27,619 nucleotides of DNA. Origin: JAPWJZ01 sp035626855. GTDB taxonomy: Bacteria > Pseudomonadota > Alphaproteobacteria > Micavibrionales > UBA2020. The notes below the pieces were generated by a model. It ran no database searches. It was not told where the DNA came from and saw nothing but the letters and a program-made list of their open reading frames with translations. The stretch's first letter is position 1, and the number at the start of each line of letters is the position of its first letter. Made by a program: the position numbers and the translations under genes. The stretch covers positions 1 to 27,619 of the forward strand of contig DASPMW010000167.1 in NCBI GenBank assembly GCA_035626855.1, given 5' to 3'. Positions 1-8,521 of the stretch are shown one piece after another.

Positions 1-976
1 CCTTTTTCTCCATGATCCCCTGCGGCTCGAAACAGCTCATCATCAGGACGCGCAGGTTGGGCTTTTCGATCAGGCGTTTCTTCAGCGCCTCCGCAAGCGG
101 CACATGGCTGAAGAACTGGTTCTCCATGTAAATGAAATTCTCCGCCTCCTCGATGAGGTCGATATACATATGCTCCGCCTGCCGGATCGGCGGGGTGTCG
201 TACATCGGCGGTACGGTCAGCGATATCGCGACCTCGGCATTGTAGAAATCGGGCGGATCGCTCGCGGGCCAGGCGGAAGGAAGCCCCGGCTCCGGCGCGC
301 GCAGGGGGATCGCATCGAACCCTGCGGCAAGTTTCCAGCGCGTGCGGGCAAGCTCCGCCAGCGCGCGGGCGGCGCCGCCCGAAACGCTGATCATGATGTC
401 GTGATAGGGCCCGAAATGCTTTTCCTTGTAGAAAGTGAACGTCCCGCCCGGGTCCTTGCGCAGGTGGTTATGAGGGTGATGCTCGCGGAAGTCCCAACGC
501 CCGAGCGCGACATCCATCCCGCCGCAGAAGGCGACGGAATCGTCAATGACGGCGATCTTCTGGTGGTGGCAGGCGCCATAGGGAATGATGGTGTCGAGGC
601 AGAAATGCACGTTCGGCGGCGACGACCAGCGCCAGTGATATTCCGAAAGGGATTCGCGGTCCTTCAGGAAGAACATCGAGTAGTTCCAGCGGTCGAGATA
701 GATCATCAGGTTCGGGTTTTCCCGCGCCTTTTGCTGGATGAGGTCGAAGAAAACATGCGGCCGCGGGTTTTTCTCCGCCTCTTCGCCGCGCAGCAGCTCC
801 ATGCGGCTGTCGATGTCCCAGCCCAGCAGGAAGATCGAATGTTTGGCCTGGCTAATCGCTTCGTGGAGGTCACGGTAATAATTGCCGTAGTCCACAATCA
901 CCGAGGCGTGATCCGCCTTCTCGGTGCGCCAGCAGTTGAAGCCGGGCTTGAACAGCTTATTTGCGAGCTGATCCAT
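1..976 (-). CDS. Phospholipase D-superfamily protein, 3' end cut by window
   Basis: The reading frame is open from an ATG at 976 to the window edge, giving at least 325 residues; the C-terminus is missing. One HKD motif is visible: H138-x-K140-x4-D145 in the string HHQKIAVIDD, followed by a CGGMDVALGRWD-like stretch typical of phospholipase D, cardiolipin synthase and related phosphotransferases. The second HKD motif of such enzymes should lie beyond the window. No signal peptide is obvious at the N-terminus (MDQLANKLFKPGFNCW). The start lies inside the end of glgA (20-bp overlap, different frame), so the gene is probably read as the last member of a glgC-glgA unit. The family assignment is firm. 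The substrate (phospholipid, transphosphatidylation or other phosphodiester) cannot be decided from this fragment. Confidence 0.85.
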   Translation of the reverse strand, partial: MDQLANKLFKPGFNCWRTEKADHASVIVDYGNYYRDLHEAISQAKHSIFLLGWDIDSRMELLRGEEAEKNPRPHVFFDLIQQKARENPNLMIYLDRWNYSMFFLKDRESLSEYHWRWSSPPNVHFCLDTIIPYGACHHQKIAVIDDSVAFCGGMDVALGRWDFREHHPHNHLRKDPGGTFTFYKEKHFGPYHDIMISVSGGAARALAELARTRWKLAAGFDAIPLRAPEPGLPSAWPASDPPDFYNAEVAISLTVPPMYDTPPIRQAEHMYIDLIEEAENFIYMENQFFSHVPLAEALKKRLIEKPNLRVLMMSCFEPQGIMEKK

Positions 977-2468
977 CGCGGGCCTTCACCGTGGTTGATT
1001 TGCTTTTGCGCGTCGTTGTGGCGCGCGCCGACCGCGGGCGCAGGCTTTCGTAGAGGGCGAGGTATTTGTCGGCGGCGCCGGCCCAGCCGAAATCCTGCGC
1101 CATCGCATTTTTCTGCATCTGCCGCCAGCGCGCCGGCTGCCGGAACGCTGCCATGGCGCGCTTCACGGTTTCGCCAAGCGCGGGCGCTGTCGCCAGCTCG
1201 AACACAAAGCCGGTCGCGTTCGTCTGGATAACATCCCACCCGGCATCGATCACGCTGTCGGCAAGCCCGCCCGTCGCGCGCACGACCGGCAGCGTGCCGT
1301 AGCGCAGCGCGTAAAGCTGGACGAGGCCGCAGGGCTCGAAGCGGGACGGCACGATCATGGCGTCCGCGCCGGCCTGTACGCGGTGCGCGAGGTTTTCATT
1401 GTAGCCGATATGCAGCGCGCAGTGGCCGGGATAGGCGGAGGACAGGTCGCTGAAAGCGCGCTCGACGCTGCTGTCGCCGGAGCCGAGGACGACGAGCCGC
1501 ATTCCTTCGCGAAACAGCGCGGGCGCGGCTTCGACGAGCAGGTCGAGGCCTTTCTGGTGGGTCAGGCGGCTGACCACGGCGAAAAGCGGGTCATCCGCCG
1601 CCTGCGCCGGCAGCCCCACTTCGGCGATCAGGTTCAGCTTGTTCTGGAACTTGCTTTCCAGCGTTTGCGCGCCGTAGCGCTGCAGGACGGCATTATCCGT
1701 CTCGGGATTCCACTGCTCCTGGTCGATGCCGTTGAGGATGCCGGTCACCTGCGCGCCGCGGCTGCGCAGCAGCCCGTCGAGGCCGCAGCCATATTCGGGG
1801 GTGGTGATTTCACGCGCGTAAGTGGGGCTGACCGTGGTCACGCGGTCGGCGTAATACAGGCCGGCCTTCAGGAACCCGACCTGGTTGTAAAATTCCACGC
1901 CGTTGACGTCGAACATGTCGTCCGGCAGGCCAAGATCGGACATGGTCGTGCGCGGAAACAGCCCCTGGAAAGCGAGGTTGTGTATCGTCAGGATGCTCAC
2001 CGGCCGCGGCGCCGCGCGCAATTGCAGGTAGGCCGGGATCAGCCCGCACTGCCAGTCGTTTCCATGGATGATATCAGGCTGCCATTTGGCGTCGTAATCG
2101 CCGAGGTCGGCCGCGACGCGGCAGAACGCCCCGAAGCGCAGGTGGTTGTCGACCCAGTCGCGCCCATTCGCGTCGCCATAAGGCCCCGGGCGGTCATAGA
2201 GCTCGGGGGCGTACAGGACATAGGTCTTGATACCGCCCGGCAGTTCTGCCAGCAGCAGATCGGCCTGCTCGGTCCCGAAGAAGCGGGGAAGGCTTGCGAT
2301 TTTCTTGGGGCGCAGCAGCGCCTTCATGATCTGGGGGTAGCCGGGCAGCAGCAGGCGCAGCTCCGCGCCTTTTTGCAGCAGGGCTTCCGGCAGCGCTGCC
2401 GAGACGTCGCCCAACCCGCCCGTTTTCAAATGCGGGTAGATTTCGGACGTCGCGAACAGCACCTTCAT
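957..2468 (-). CDS. glgA: Glycogen synthase (ADP-glucose:glucan glucosyltransferase, GT5)
   Basis: GlgA transfers glucose from ADP-glucose to the non-reducing end of a growing alpha-1,4-glucan in the cytoplasm. The 503-residue product has the expected family length plus a short basic tail. Visible signatures are the N-terminal MKVLFATSEIYP with KTGGLGD (residues 16-22, ADP-glucose binding loop), the VSRLTHQKGLDL segment that opens the second Rossmann domain, and the C-terminal PSRFEPCGLVQLYALRYG box containing the conserved glutamate. The ATG overlaps the glgC stop in an ATGA arrangement, implying translational coupling. The lysine/arginine/serine-rich last 25 residues (RPRSARATTTRKSKS onward) extend past the usual end and look unstructured. 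The downstream phospholipase D-like gene starts within this tail. Confidence 0.96.
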   Translation of the reverse strand: MKVLFATSEIYPHLKTGGLGDVSAALPEALLQKGAELRLLLPGYPQIMKALLRPKKIASLPRFFGTEQADLLLAELPGGIKTYVLYAPELYDRPGPYGDANGRDWVDNHLRFGAFCRVAADLGDYDAKWQPDIIHGNDWQCGLIPAYLQLRAAPRPVSILTIHNLAFQGLFPRTTMSDLGLPDDMFDVNGVEFYNQVGFLKAGLYYADRVTTVSPTYAREITTPEYGCGLDGLLRSRGAQVTGILNGIDQEQWNPETDNAVLQRYGAQTLESKFQNKLNLIAEVGLPAQAADDPLFAVVSRLTHQKGLDLLVEAAPALFREGMRLVVLGSGDSSVERAFSDLSSAYPGHCALHIGYNENLAHRVQAGADAMIVPSRFEPCGLVQLYALRYGTLPVVRATGGLADSVIDAGWDVIQTNATGFVFELATAPALGETVKRAMAAFRQPARWRQMQKNAMAQDFGWAGAADKYLALYESLRPRSARATTTRKSKSTTVKARDGSARK

Positions 2469-3673
2469 TGAAGGGCGCTCAGCATTTCCTGGTTAATGAG
2501 GACGATGCCGTTCGAGGTACGGAAGAAGCGCTTGGCATCCTCCTCCGCGTCCTCGCCGACGATCAGGCCGTCCGGAATTTCGCAGCCGTTATCGATGATC
2601 GCCTTGCTGATCTTGGCGCGGCGGCCGACCCGGACGCCCGGCAGCAGCACCGCTTCGCTGATCCGGCAGTCATGCGCGACATGCACGCCCGGCGAAATCA
2701 GCGATTCCTGCACATCGCCGTCGGTTGCGGCCGAGATATCGGCGGCGGGGCGGCCCTTCGCGCGGTTGGGCGACAGGATGGGCCATTGCGCGTCGTTGAG
2801 GTCGATCGCGGGCTTGCCCTTGATCAGGTCCATATGGGCTTCCCAATACGCGTCGACCGTGCCGACATCGCGCCAGTAGTTTTTCTCTTCCTTGTCGTTC
2901 GAGACGCAAGAATCGGCGAAGCGGTGCGCATAGACTTTCGCGCGCGGGACAAGGTAAGGCACCAGGTCCTTGCCGAAATCATGGCTCGATTTCTTGTCGT
3001 TCGCATCGCGGCGCAGCTGCTCGACGAGGAACTGCTTGTTGAAGATATAGATGCCCATGCTGGCGAGCGCGGCGTCGGGGTTATCGGGCATGCCGGGCGG
3101 GTTGGCGGGCTTTTCAAGGAAGTCGATGATGCGGTTGTCGCTGTCGACATGCATCACGCCGAAGCCGGTCGCTTCCATGCGCGGCACTTCGAGGCAGGGA
3201 ATGGTGAGGTCGGCGCCTGTCGCGATGTGCTCTTCGAGCATCGCGCCGTAATCCATTTTATAGACATGGTCGCCCGCGAGGACCAGCACCCAGTCGGAGG
3301 GATGGTTTTCAAGGAGCTTCAGGTTCTGGTAGATGGCGTCGGCCGTGCCGAGATAGCCCTCGCCGTTGTTCATCTCGGGCCGGGCGGGCAGCGTGCGAAC
3401 CGCGCCGCCATGATGGCGCAGGAAATTCCAGCCGTTGTCGATATATTCTTCCAGCGATGCCGACTGGTACTGGGTCAGCACATAGATGTTTTTAAAACCC
3501 GAATTGACGGCGTTCGAGAGCGCGAAATCGATGATCCGGAAGTTGCCGCCAAAGGGGACGGCGGGCTTGGCTTTTTTATCGGTCAGGTTGTAGAGGCGGC
3601 TGCCGCGACCCCCGGCGAGGATAATAGGGAGCGTACGGTTGACGGCTTCCGTCTTCTTATCGGCTTGTTGCAT
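2465..3673 (-). CDS. glgC: Glucose-1-phosphate adenylyltransferase (ADP-glucose pyrophosphorylase)
   Basis: GlgC makes ADP-glucose from glucose-1-phosphate and ATP, the committed and usually allosterically controlled step of bacterial glycogen synthesis. The 402-residue protein has the nucleotidyltransferase signature LAGGRGSRL (residues 19-27), a conserved lysine/proline block KAKPAVPFGG (34-43), the EGYLGTADAIYQN segment and the GDHVYKMDYG metal/substrate motif. The C-terminal third is hexapeptide-like (SPGVHVAHDCRISEAVLLPGVRVG), as expected of the beta-helix domain. The start at 3673 has a GAGG Shine-Dalgarno about 5 nt upstream. It overlaps glgA by 4 bp. It lies 167 bp downstream of dnaE2 on the same strand, so it may have its own promoter in that gap, but some read-through from the SOS cassette cannot be excluded. 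No glgB, glgP or glgX lies in the window. Confidence 0.96.
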   Translation of the reverse strand: MQQADKKTEAVNRTLPIILAGGRGSRLYNLTDKKAKPAVPFGGNFRIIDFALSNAVNSGFKNIYVLTQYQSASLEEYIDNGWNFLRHHGGAVRTLPARPEMNNGEGYLGTADAIYQNLKLLENHPSDWVLVLAGDHVYKMDYGAMLEEHIATGADLTIPCLEVPRMEATGFGVMHVDSDNRIIDFLEKPANPPGMPDNPDAALASMGIYIFNKQFLVEQLRRDANDKKSSHDFGKDLVPYLVPRAKVYAHRFADSCVSNDKEEKNYWRDVGTVDAYWEAHMDLIKGKPAIDLNDAQWPILSPNRAKGRPAADISAATDGDVQESLISPGVHVAHDCRISEAVLLPGVRVGRRAKISKAIIDNGCEIPDGLIVGEDAEEDAKRFFRTSNGIVLINQEMLSALQ

Positions 3674-3825
3674 GTTGCCCTCGTTAATTCATACAGTTAG
3701 CGGTCTTTCACACGGTAGCGGCGCCGCGCCACACGAAGCGCGAGCAGTGGAGTCAACGACCAGCACGCTTAATGGTTCCGGGGAATCATAGCATTTTTTG
3801 TGCAGTGCAGCGAAATATTTTCATA

Positions 3826-3842
3826 AAGCAATTTTGTTGCTT
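3826..3842 (-). terminator. Weak A/T-rich hairpin at the dnaE2 stop codon
   Basis: A 6-bp inverted repeat AAGCAA / TTGCTT with a 5-nt loop overlaps the dnaE2 stop. It is followed on the minus strand by an A/T-rich stretch but no clean U-tract. It could attenuate transcription between dnaE2 and glgC. As a rho-independent terminator it is weak and uncertain. Confidence 0.25.
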
Positions 3843-6800
3843 AATGGAAGTCGCGCGAACCCGGCAGGGAGCGGTCGGCAAGGGCACGATCAGGAAGCTG
3901 ACTACGCGGGTGTGGCGGCTGCAGCAGGGGCGGCGGGCTGTCATCGGCCGGGGTCAGGCCGCGCAGCCAGGGGGTCAGGTCATAAAGCCCTTCTGCTACG
4001 ATGTGGATGACATCCCCCTCCCGCTGCAGCTTCCCCTCCACCATCAAAAGCTTGGCGGGCAGCAGCGCGCGCCGGTAGGTATCAAAGACTTTCTTGAAGA
4101 CGACGAGGTTGGCTGTGCCGGTTTCGTCTTCCAGCGTGACGAAGCACACCTCCTTGGCGGTCGGCGGCCGCTGGCGGACGAGCACGAGGCCCGCGAGCTT
4201 CACCTTCGCGCCTTCCTGTAACCCCTTCAGCTGCGCCGCCGTAACCGCCTCCAACCGGTCGAGCCGCTCGCGCACAAAGCCCACGGGATGCCCCTTCAGC
4301 GAGAAGGAGGTTGTCGCATAGTCATGCACGACATGCTCTGACGCCGACATGCGGGGCAGCGTCACGGCAGGCTCGGCGATCGCTTCCTGCGCCGTCTGTT
4401 CGAACAGCGTGGCCGGCTTGTCGGCCAGCGCCCTGACCTCCCACAGCGCCTGCCGCCGGTCGAGGCCCATGGAGCGGAAGGCATCCGCGCGGGCGAGGGT
4501 TTCAAGCGCAGGCACCGAAACGCCCCGCTGCCAGAGGGCAGCCACATCGTCAAAGCCCTTGCCGCGCACGGCGACCAGATGCTCCATCTCGGCCTTCTTC
4601 AGCCCCTTCACCTCGCGAAAGCCGAGCTGGATGGGGCAAAGACGATCTGTCCTGTCGCGCAGGTAGTTATCCCATTTCGAGCGGTTGACATCGACCGCCC
4701 GCAGCTCGACCCCGTGCGCCGCGGCATCGCGGATGATCTGCGCCGGGGCATAAAACCCCATCGGCTGGCTGTTCAAAAGCGCGCAAGCGAAGACATCCGG
4801 GTAATGGCACTTGATCCAGCTCGAGACATAAACCAGCAGCGCAAAACTCGCCGCATGGCTTTCGGGGAAACCGTAGCTGCCGAAGCCTTCGAGCTGCTTG
4901 TAAATGCGCTGGGCGAATTCGAGCGGATAGTTATTGCGAAGCATGCCCTCGATCAGTTTTTTTTCAAAATCATTTATGGTGCCAACGGATTTGAACGTCG
5001 CCATGCTCCGCCGCAGCTTATCGGCATCAGCCGGTTCAAAATCCGCGGCGACGATAGCGAGGTGCATCGCCTGTTCCTGAAAGAGCGGCACGCCCAATGT
5101 TTTTTCAAGAATGTGATTTAGTTGGGGCGGTATGTCCGGTTTCTCAATTCCTTCGCGCCGCCGCAGGTAAGGATGCACCATATCCCCCTGAATCGGGCCC
5201 GGTCGCACGATGGCAACCTCGATCACGAGGTCATAAAACTTTCGGGGCTTCAGGCGCGGCAGCATCGACATCTGCGCGCGGCTTTCGATCTGGAAGACGC
5301 CGATCGTGTCCGCCTTGCAGATCATGTCATAGGTGGGTGTGTCGTCGGGCGGGATGGTGGCAAGCGTCATTTCCCGGCCATGATGGTTGTTGAGAAGATC
5401 GAAGCAGGCCCGTACGCAGCTGAGCATGCCAAGCGCGAGCACATCGACCTTCAGCATTCGCATCGCCTCGATGTCGTCCTTGTCCCATTCGATGCAGGTA
5501 CGGTCCGCCATAGCCGCGTTCATGATCGGGCATAATTCGTGCAGCTTTCCGCGCGTGATGACGAAGCCGCCGGTATGCTGCGACAGGTGGCGGGGGAAGC
5601 CCATCAGCTGATAGGAAAGGGCGAGCATCTGGCGTAGCCTTTTGTCGGCAGGGTCAAGCCCTGCGGCGCGGATTGATTCTTCATCCATACCCTCGTCGGT
5701 ATAATGGTGAAGCCCTTGCCCGATGCGCTCGATCATATCGGTCGAAAGCCCCATCGCCTTGCCGACATCGCGCACCGCGCCGCGCGCCCGATATTGCACG
5801 ACGGTCGCGACAATGCCGGCGCGGTCGCGGCCGTATTTTTCGAAGACGTATTGCATCACCTCTTCGCGCCGTTCATGCTCGAAATCAACGTCGATATCGG
5901 GCGGCTCGTTGCGGCTGTCGGAAATGAAGCGCTCGAACAAGAGGTTGATCTCGGTCGGGTTGACGGAAGTAATGCCGAGGCAAAAGCAGACGACCGAATT
6001 TGCGGCCGAGCCGCGACCCTGGCAGAGAATTTTTTTCTTCCGCGCAAAATCCACAATGTCATAGACGGTCAGGAAAAAAGCGGCGTAATCCTTCTTCGCG
6101 ATAAAGGAGAGTTCCTTTTCGATCGTTTCCTTTACCTTCGGCGGAATGCCTCCAGGAAAACGCCAGGCCGCGCCGAGCCATGTCAGCCGCACCAGTTCTT
6201 CCTGCGGGCTGTCATTGCCGTTGAGGATTTCATGCGGGTATTCGTAACAAAGCTCCTCCAGGGAAAAATCACAAGCCTCGGCGATTTTCAGGGATTGTTT
6301 CAGCGCTTCGGGATAGGCGCGATAGAGGCGGGCCATTTCAGCCGGCGGCTTTATATGCCGCTCGGCGTTTTCATGCAGGCGGTAGCCGGCCGTGTCGATC
6401 GTGCATTTTTCGCGAATGCAGGTCAGAACGTCCTGCAACGCGCGCCGCGCGGGGCTGTGGTAATGCACATCATTGGTCGCGACCAGCGGCGTGCGCGTCA
6501 GGCGCGACAGCCGCGCCAGCTGCGCGAGGCGCTTTTCGTCGTCGCCGAGGTAATAATGCGCGGCGGCAAGCGATAGGTTGCGGCCAAAAGCATCGCGATA
6601 TTCCTTCATGTCGGCTTCGAACGCCTTGCCGGTTTTCAGCGGCGGCACGGCAATGAACTGGATGCCGCCGGCATGTTCATAGACATCCTGCTTCGTCAGG
6701 TGGCATTCGCCCTTCGGCGCACGCCGCTTGCCGATGGTGAGCAGGGTCGAGAGCCGGCCATAGGCCGCGCGGTCGGTCGGATAGGCAAGCAGGCTGGCAC

Positions 6801-7017
6801 CGTCCTGCAAGTCCAGCCGTGAACCGAGCACCAGTTTCATCCCGTTACCCCTCGCGACCACATGCGCGCGCACCACGCCCGAGAGTGTGTTGCGGTCGGC
6901 AAGTCCGACTCGTTTATATCCTTGCTCAAAGGCGGCCCTGAACAACTCGTCCGGATGCGAGGCGCCGCGCAGGAAGCTGTAATTGCTGGTCACCTGCAAT
7001 TCGACGTAATCGGTCAT
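3841..7017 (-). CDS. dnaE2: Error-prone DNA polymerase DnaE2 (C-family translesion polymerase)
   Basis: DnaE2 is the catalytic subunit of the ImuA-ImuB-DnaE2 mutasome, which copies past DNA lesions during the SOS response. The 1058-residue protein is of normal family length. It starts with the N-terminal PHP-like domain (SNYSFLRGASHPDELF, residues 11-26), where the metal-binding HxH of replicative DnaE is replaced by V-T-S. The polymerase core has the PDIDVDF box with D376 and D378 and the third carboxylate D525 in KVDVLALG, so it should be catalytically active. An OB-fold lies near the C-terminus (GLVLVRQRPPTAKEVCFVTLEDE) and the protein ends in SRDFH as many DnaE2 proteins do. The AAAGGGG Shine-Dalgarno overlaps the imuB stop codon 10 bp upstream, so the two genes are co-transcribed and probably LexA-controlled through the operator at 9303-9317. 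Confidence 0.96.
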   Translation of the reverse strand: MTDYVELQVTSNYSFLRGASHPDELFRAAFEQGYKRVGLADRNTLSGVVRAHVVARGNGMKLVLGSRLDLQDGASLLAYPTDRAAYGRLSTLLTIGKRRAPKGECHLTKQDVYEHAGGIQFIAVPPLKTGKAFEADMKEYRDAFGRNLSLAAAHYYLGDDEKRLAQLARLSRLTRTPLVATNDVHYHSPARRALQDVLTCIREKCTIDTAGYRLHENAERHIKPPAEMARLYRAYPEALKQSLKIAEACDFSLEELCYEYPHEILNGNDSPQEELVRLTWLGAAWRFPGGIPPKVKETIEKELSFIAKKDYAAFFLTVYDIVDFARKKKILCQGRGSAANSVVCFCLGITSVNPTEINLLFERFISDSRNEPPDIDVDFEHERREEVMQYVFEKYGRDRAGIVATVVQYRARGAVRDVGKAMGLSTDMIERIGQGLHHYTDEGMDEESIRAAGLDPADKRLRQMLALSYQLMGFPRHLSQHTGGFVITRGKLHELCPIMNAAMADRTCIEWDKDDIEAMRMLKVDVLALGMLSCVRACFDLLNNHHGREMTLATIPPDDTPTYDMICKADTIGVFQIESRAQMSMLPRLKPRKFYDLVIEVAIVRPGPIQGDMVHPYLRRREGIEKPDIPPQLNHILEKTLGVPLFQEQAMHLAIVAADFEPADADKLRRSMATFKSVGTINDFEKKLIEGMLRNNYPLEFAQRIYKQLEGFGSYGFPESHAASFALLVYVSSWIKCHYPDVFACALLNSQPMGFYAPAQIIRDAAAHGVELRAVDVNRSKWDNYLRDRTDRLCPIQLGFREVKGLKKAEMEHLVAVRGKGFDDVAALWQRGVSVPALETLARADAFRSMGLDRRQALWEVRALADKPATLFEQTAQEAIAEPAVTLPRMSASEHVVHDYATTSFSLKGHPVGFVRERLDRLEAVTAAQLKGLQEGAKVKLAGLVLVRQRPPTAKEVCFVTLEDETGTANLVVFKKVFDTYRRALLPAKLLMVEGKLQREGDVIHIVAEGLYDLTPWLRGLTPADDSPPPLLQPPHPRSQLPDRALADRSLPGSRDFH

Positions 7018-7027
7018 GATGGCCCCT

Positions 7028-8521
7028 TTACGCGAAAAAGCCGTGGAGGAACCAGTGCGGCGGGTTGTCGGGGGCGTAGGGACCGGCGCGGAAGATCCAG
7101 TAGCGCTGGCCGCTCTCGTCCTCCAGCCGGTAATAATCGCGCATAGGCCCTTTCGCGATCCACCATTCGGGCTCGATGCGCTCCGGCCCTTCGGCGCGCT
7201 TGATGCGGTGCAGTTTTCCCTTGTGCCGGAACAGCACGGGCGGGTAGTCGGGCACGGGGGCCATGACCTCGATTGGCTCCGGCCGTGTCAGCAGGCGCAC
7301 GGGCCGCGATTTTTCCGCCCAGTCGGCTTCCGGCTTTTCTGCGAGCTGCCCCGTCACGCGCACGCAGCGCTCCGGCGCATGGCTCGCCTGCGGCAGGGCG
7401 CGGAAGACATGGCCGGGACCGATTTTTTCGGTGAGGCGGTCGGCAAGCTCCGATAGCTGTGCGGGATCCGATCCGCCCTGCAAAGCATCCTCCTGCTCCG
7501 CGCGCATCGCTTCCACATGCGGCGCGGAAAGGGTGAACAGCTCGATGCCGTGTCCCGGATCGATCTGCTCCAGCCGGTCCCGGAACAGGCGGTAGAGATG
7601 GCGCGGGTTGCGCGACGGCGCGCCCGTGCCGATGCGAAGACGCTCGACCTGCCCGTCGACGCGGTAGCAGAAAAATTCCGCCGCGCGCGCACCCTTGCCG
7701 TCCACCGCCAGCCGCAGGCAGAGTTTGGCCAGAAGTTTTTCAAGCGCGATTAAAATACCCTCCGCTGTGAGGATACCTTCCATCGCAGGCAGCCGCTCGA
7801 GATAGACGGGCGCTTCCTTGACGAGCTTCAGCGCCTCGCCCGTGGCGCCCAGCGCCTGATCAAGCCGCAAGCACAATTCCTTGCCAAAACGCCGCGTCAG
7901 CGTCGCGCGCGGCAGCACATACAGGTGGCGGATGGTGCGGACGCCGAGCTGCCCCAGCAGCAGCGCAGTTTCATCATCGAGCCTGAGCGCCGCGACAGGC
8001 AGGCTCGCGAGCGCCTCTTTCTGCTGGCCGCTTTCGATCAGCGGTTTCTCCCGCCCATAGCGCGCGACGGCCCAGGCGCAGCCGAGCGTATCCGCCATGC
8101 TCGCCCGCGCGTGATAGCCGAGCGCGCGAAAGCGTGTGACCACGTCCTTTAGCAGCGCGCGCTCCCCGCCCATGAGATGTGCGGCGCCGGTAATGTCGAG
8201 AAAGATGCCGTCGGGCGACGACGCGCCGACCATCGGCGTGTAACGGATGCACCATTCCGCCATGGCCGCGAGCAGTTTTTCGCCGCGCCCCGTTTCCTCC
8301 GGCAGCGCCTCGATCTGCGGGCAGAGCGCGCGCGCATCGGCAAGGCCCATGCCGCGCACGACGCCTTGCGCCTCCGCCGGTTCGTTCGCCTCCGCGATGA
8401 AGACGCGGCCCTTCTCCGTCCCCGTGACCGCGAAGGGGCGCTTCGCGCGGGCCGGCTGGCGGCGGGTCAGCCAGTCGGTCACGAGGTAGGGAAACCAGAC
8501 CGACACATAACGCCGCGTCAT
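7028..8521 (-). CDS. imuB: ImuB, catalytically inactive Y-family polymerase-like mutasome hub
   Basis: ImuB is a Y-family (DinB-like) protein that scaffolds DnaE2 and the sliding clamp during SOS mutagenesis. The 497-residue product begins with YVSVWFPYLVTDWL where active Y-family enzymes carry the first catalytic Asp; here that position is Trp (W9). The second motif reads S-P-D-G-I-F-L-D-I-T (102-111) in place of S-L-D-E-A-Y-L-D, so the catalytic Glu is Gly105. Two of three carboxylates are missing, as is known for ImuB. The ATG overlaps the imuA stop by 4 bp and has a GGAGG ribosome site. The segment where many ImuB proteins carry a QL(S/D)LF-type clamp-binding peptide reads EQEDALQGG here, at best a weak match. 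Confidence 0.94.
   Translation of the reverse strand: MTRRYVSVWFPYLVTDWLTRRQPARAKRPFAVTGTEKGRVFIAEANEPAEAQGVVRGMGLADARALCPQIEALPEETGRGEKLLAAMAEWCIRYTPMVGASSPDGIFLDITGAAHLMGGERALLKDVVTRFRALGYHARASMADTLGCAWAVARYGREKPLIESGQQKEALASLPVAALRLDDETALLLGQLGVRTIRHLYVLPRATLTRRFGKELCLRLDQALGATGEALKLVKEAPVYLERLPAMEGILTAEGILIALEKLLAKLCLRLAVDGKGARAAEFFCYRVDGQVERLRIGTGAPSRNPRHLYRLFRDRLEQIDPGHGIELFTLSAPHVEAMRAEQEDALQGGSDPAQLSELADRLTEKIGPGHVFRALPQASHAPERCVRVTGQLAEKPEADWAEKSRPVRLLTRPEPIEVMAPVPDYPPVLFRHKGKLHRIKRAEGPERIEPEWWIAKGPMRDYYRLEDESGQRYWIFRAGPYAPDNPPHWFLHGFFA

Noticed and set aside
2468..3700. A 410-codon plus-strand frame opposite glgC, and similar long frames opposite glgA, dnaE2 and the desaturase
   Set aside because: These arise from high-GC codon bias on the opposite strand. 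The minus-strand (or annotated) products carry full family motifs, and the shadows carry none.
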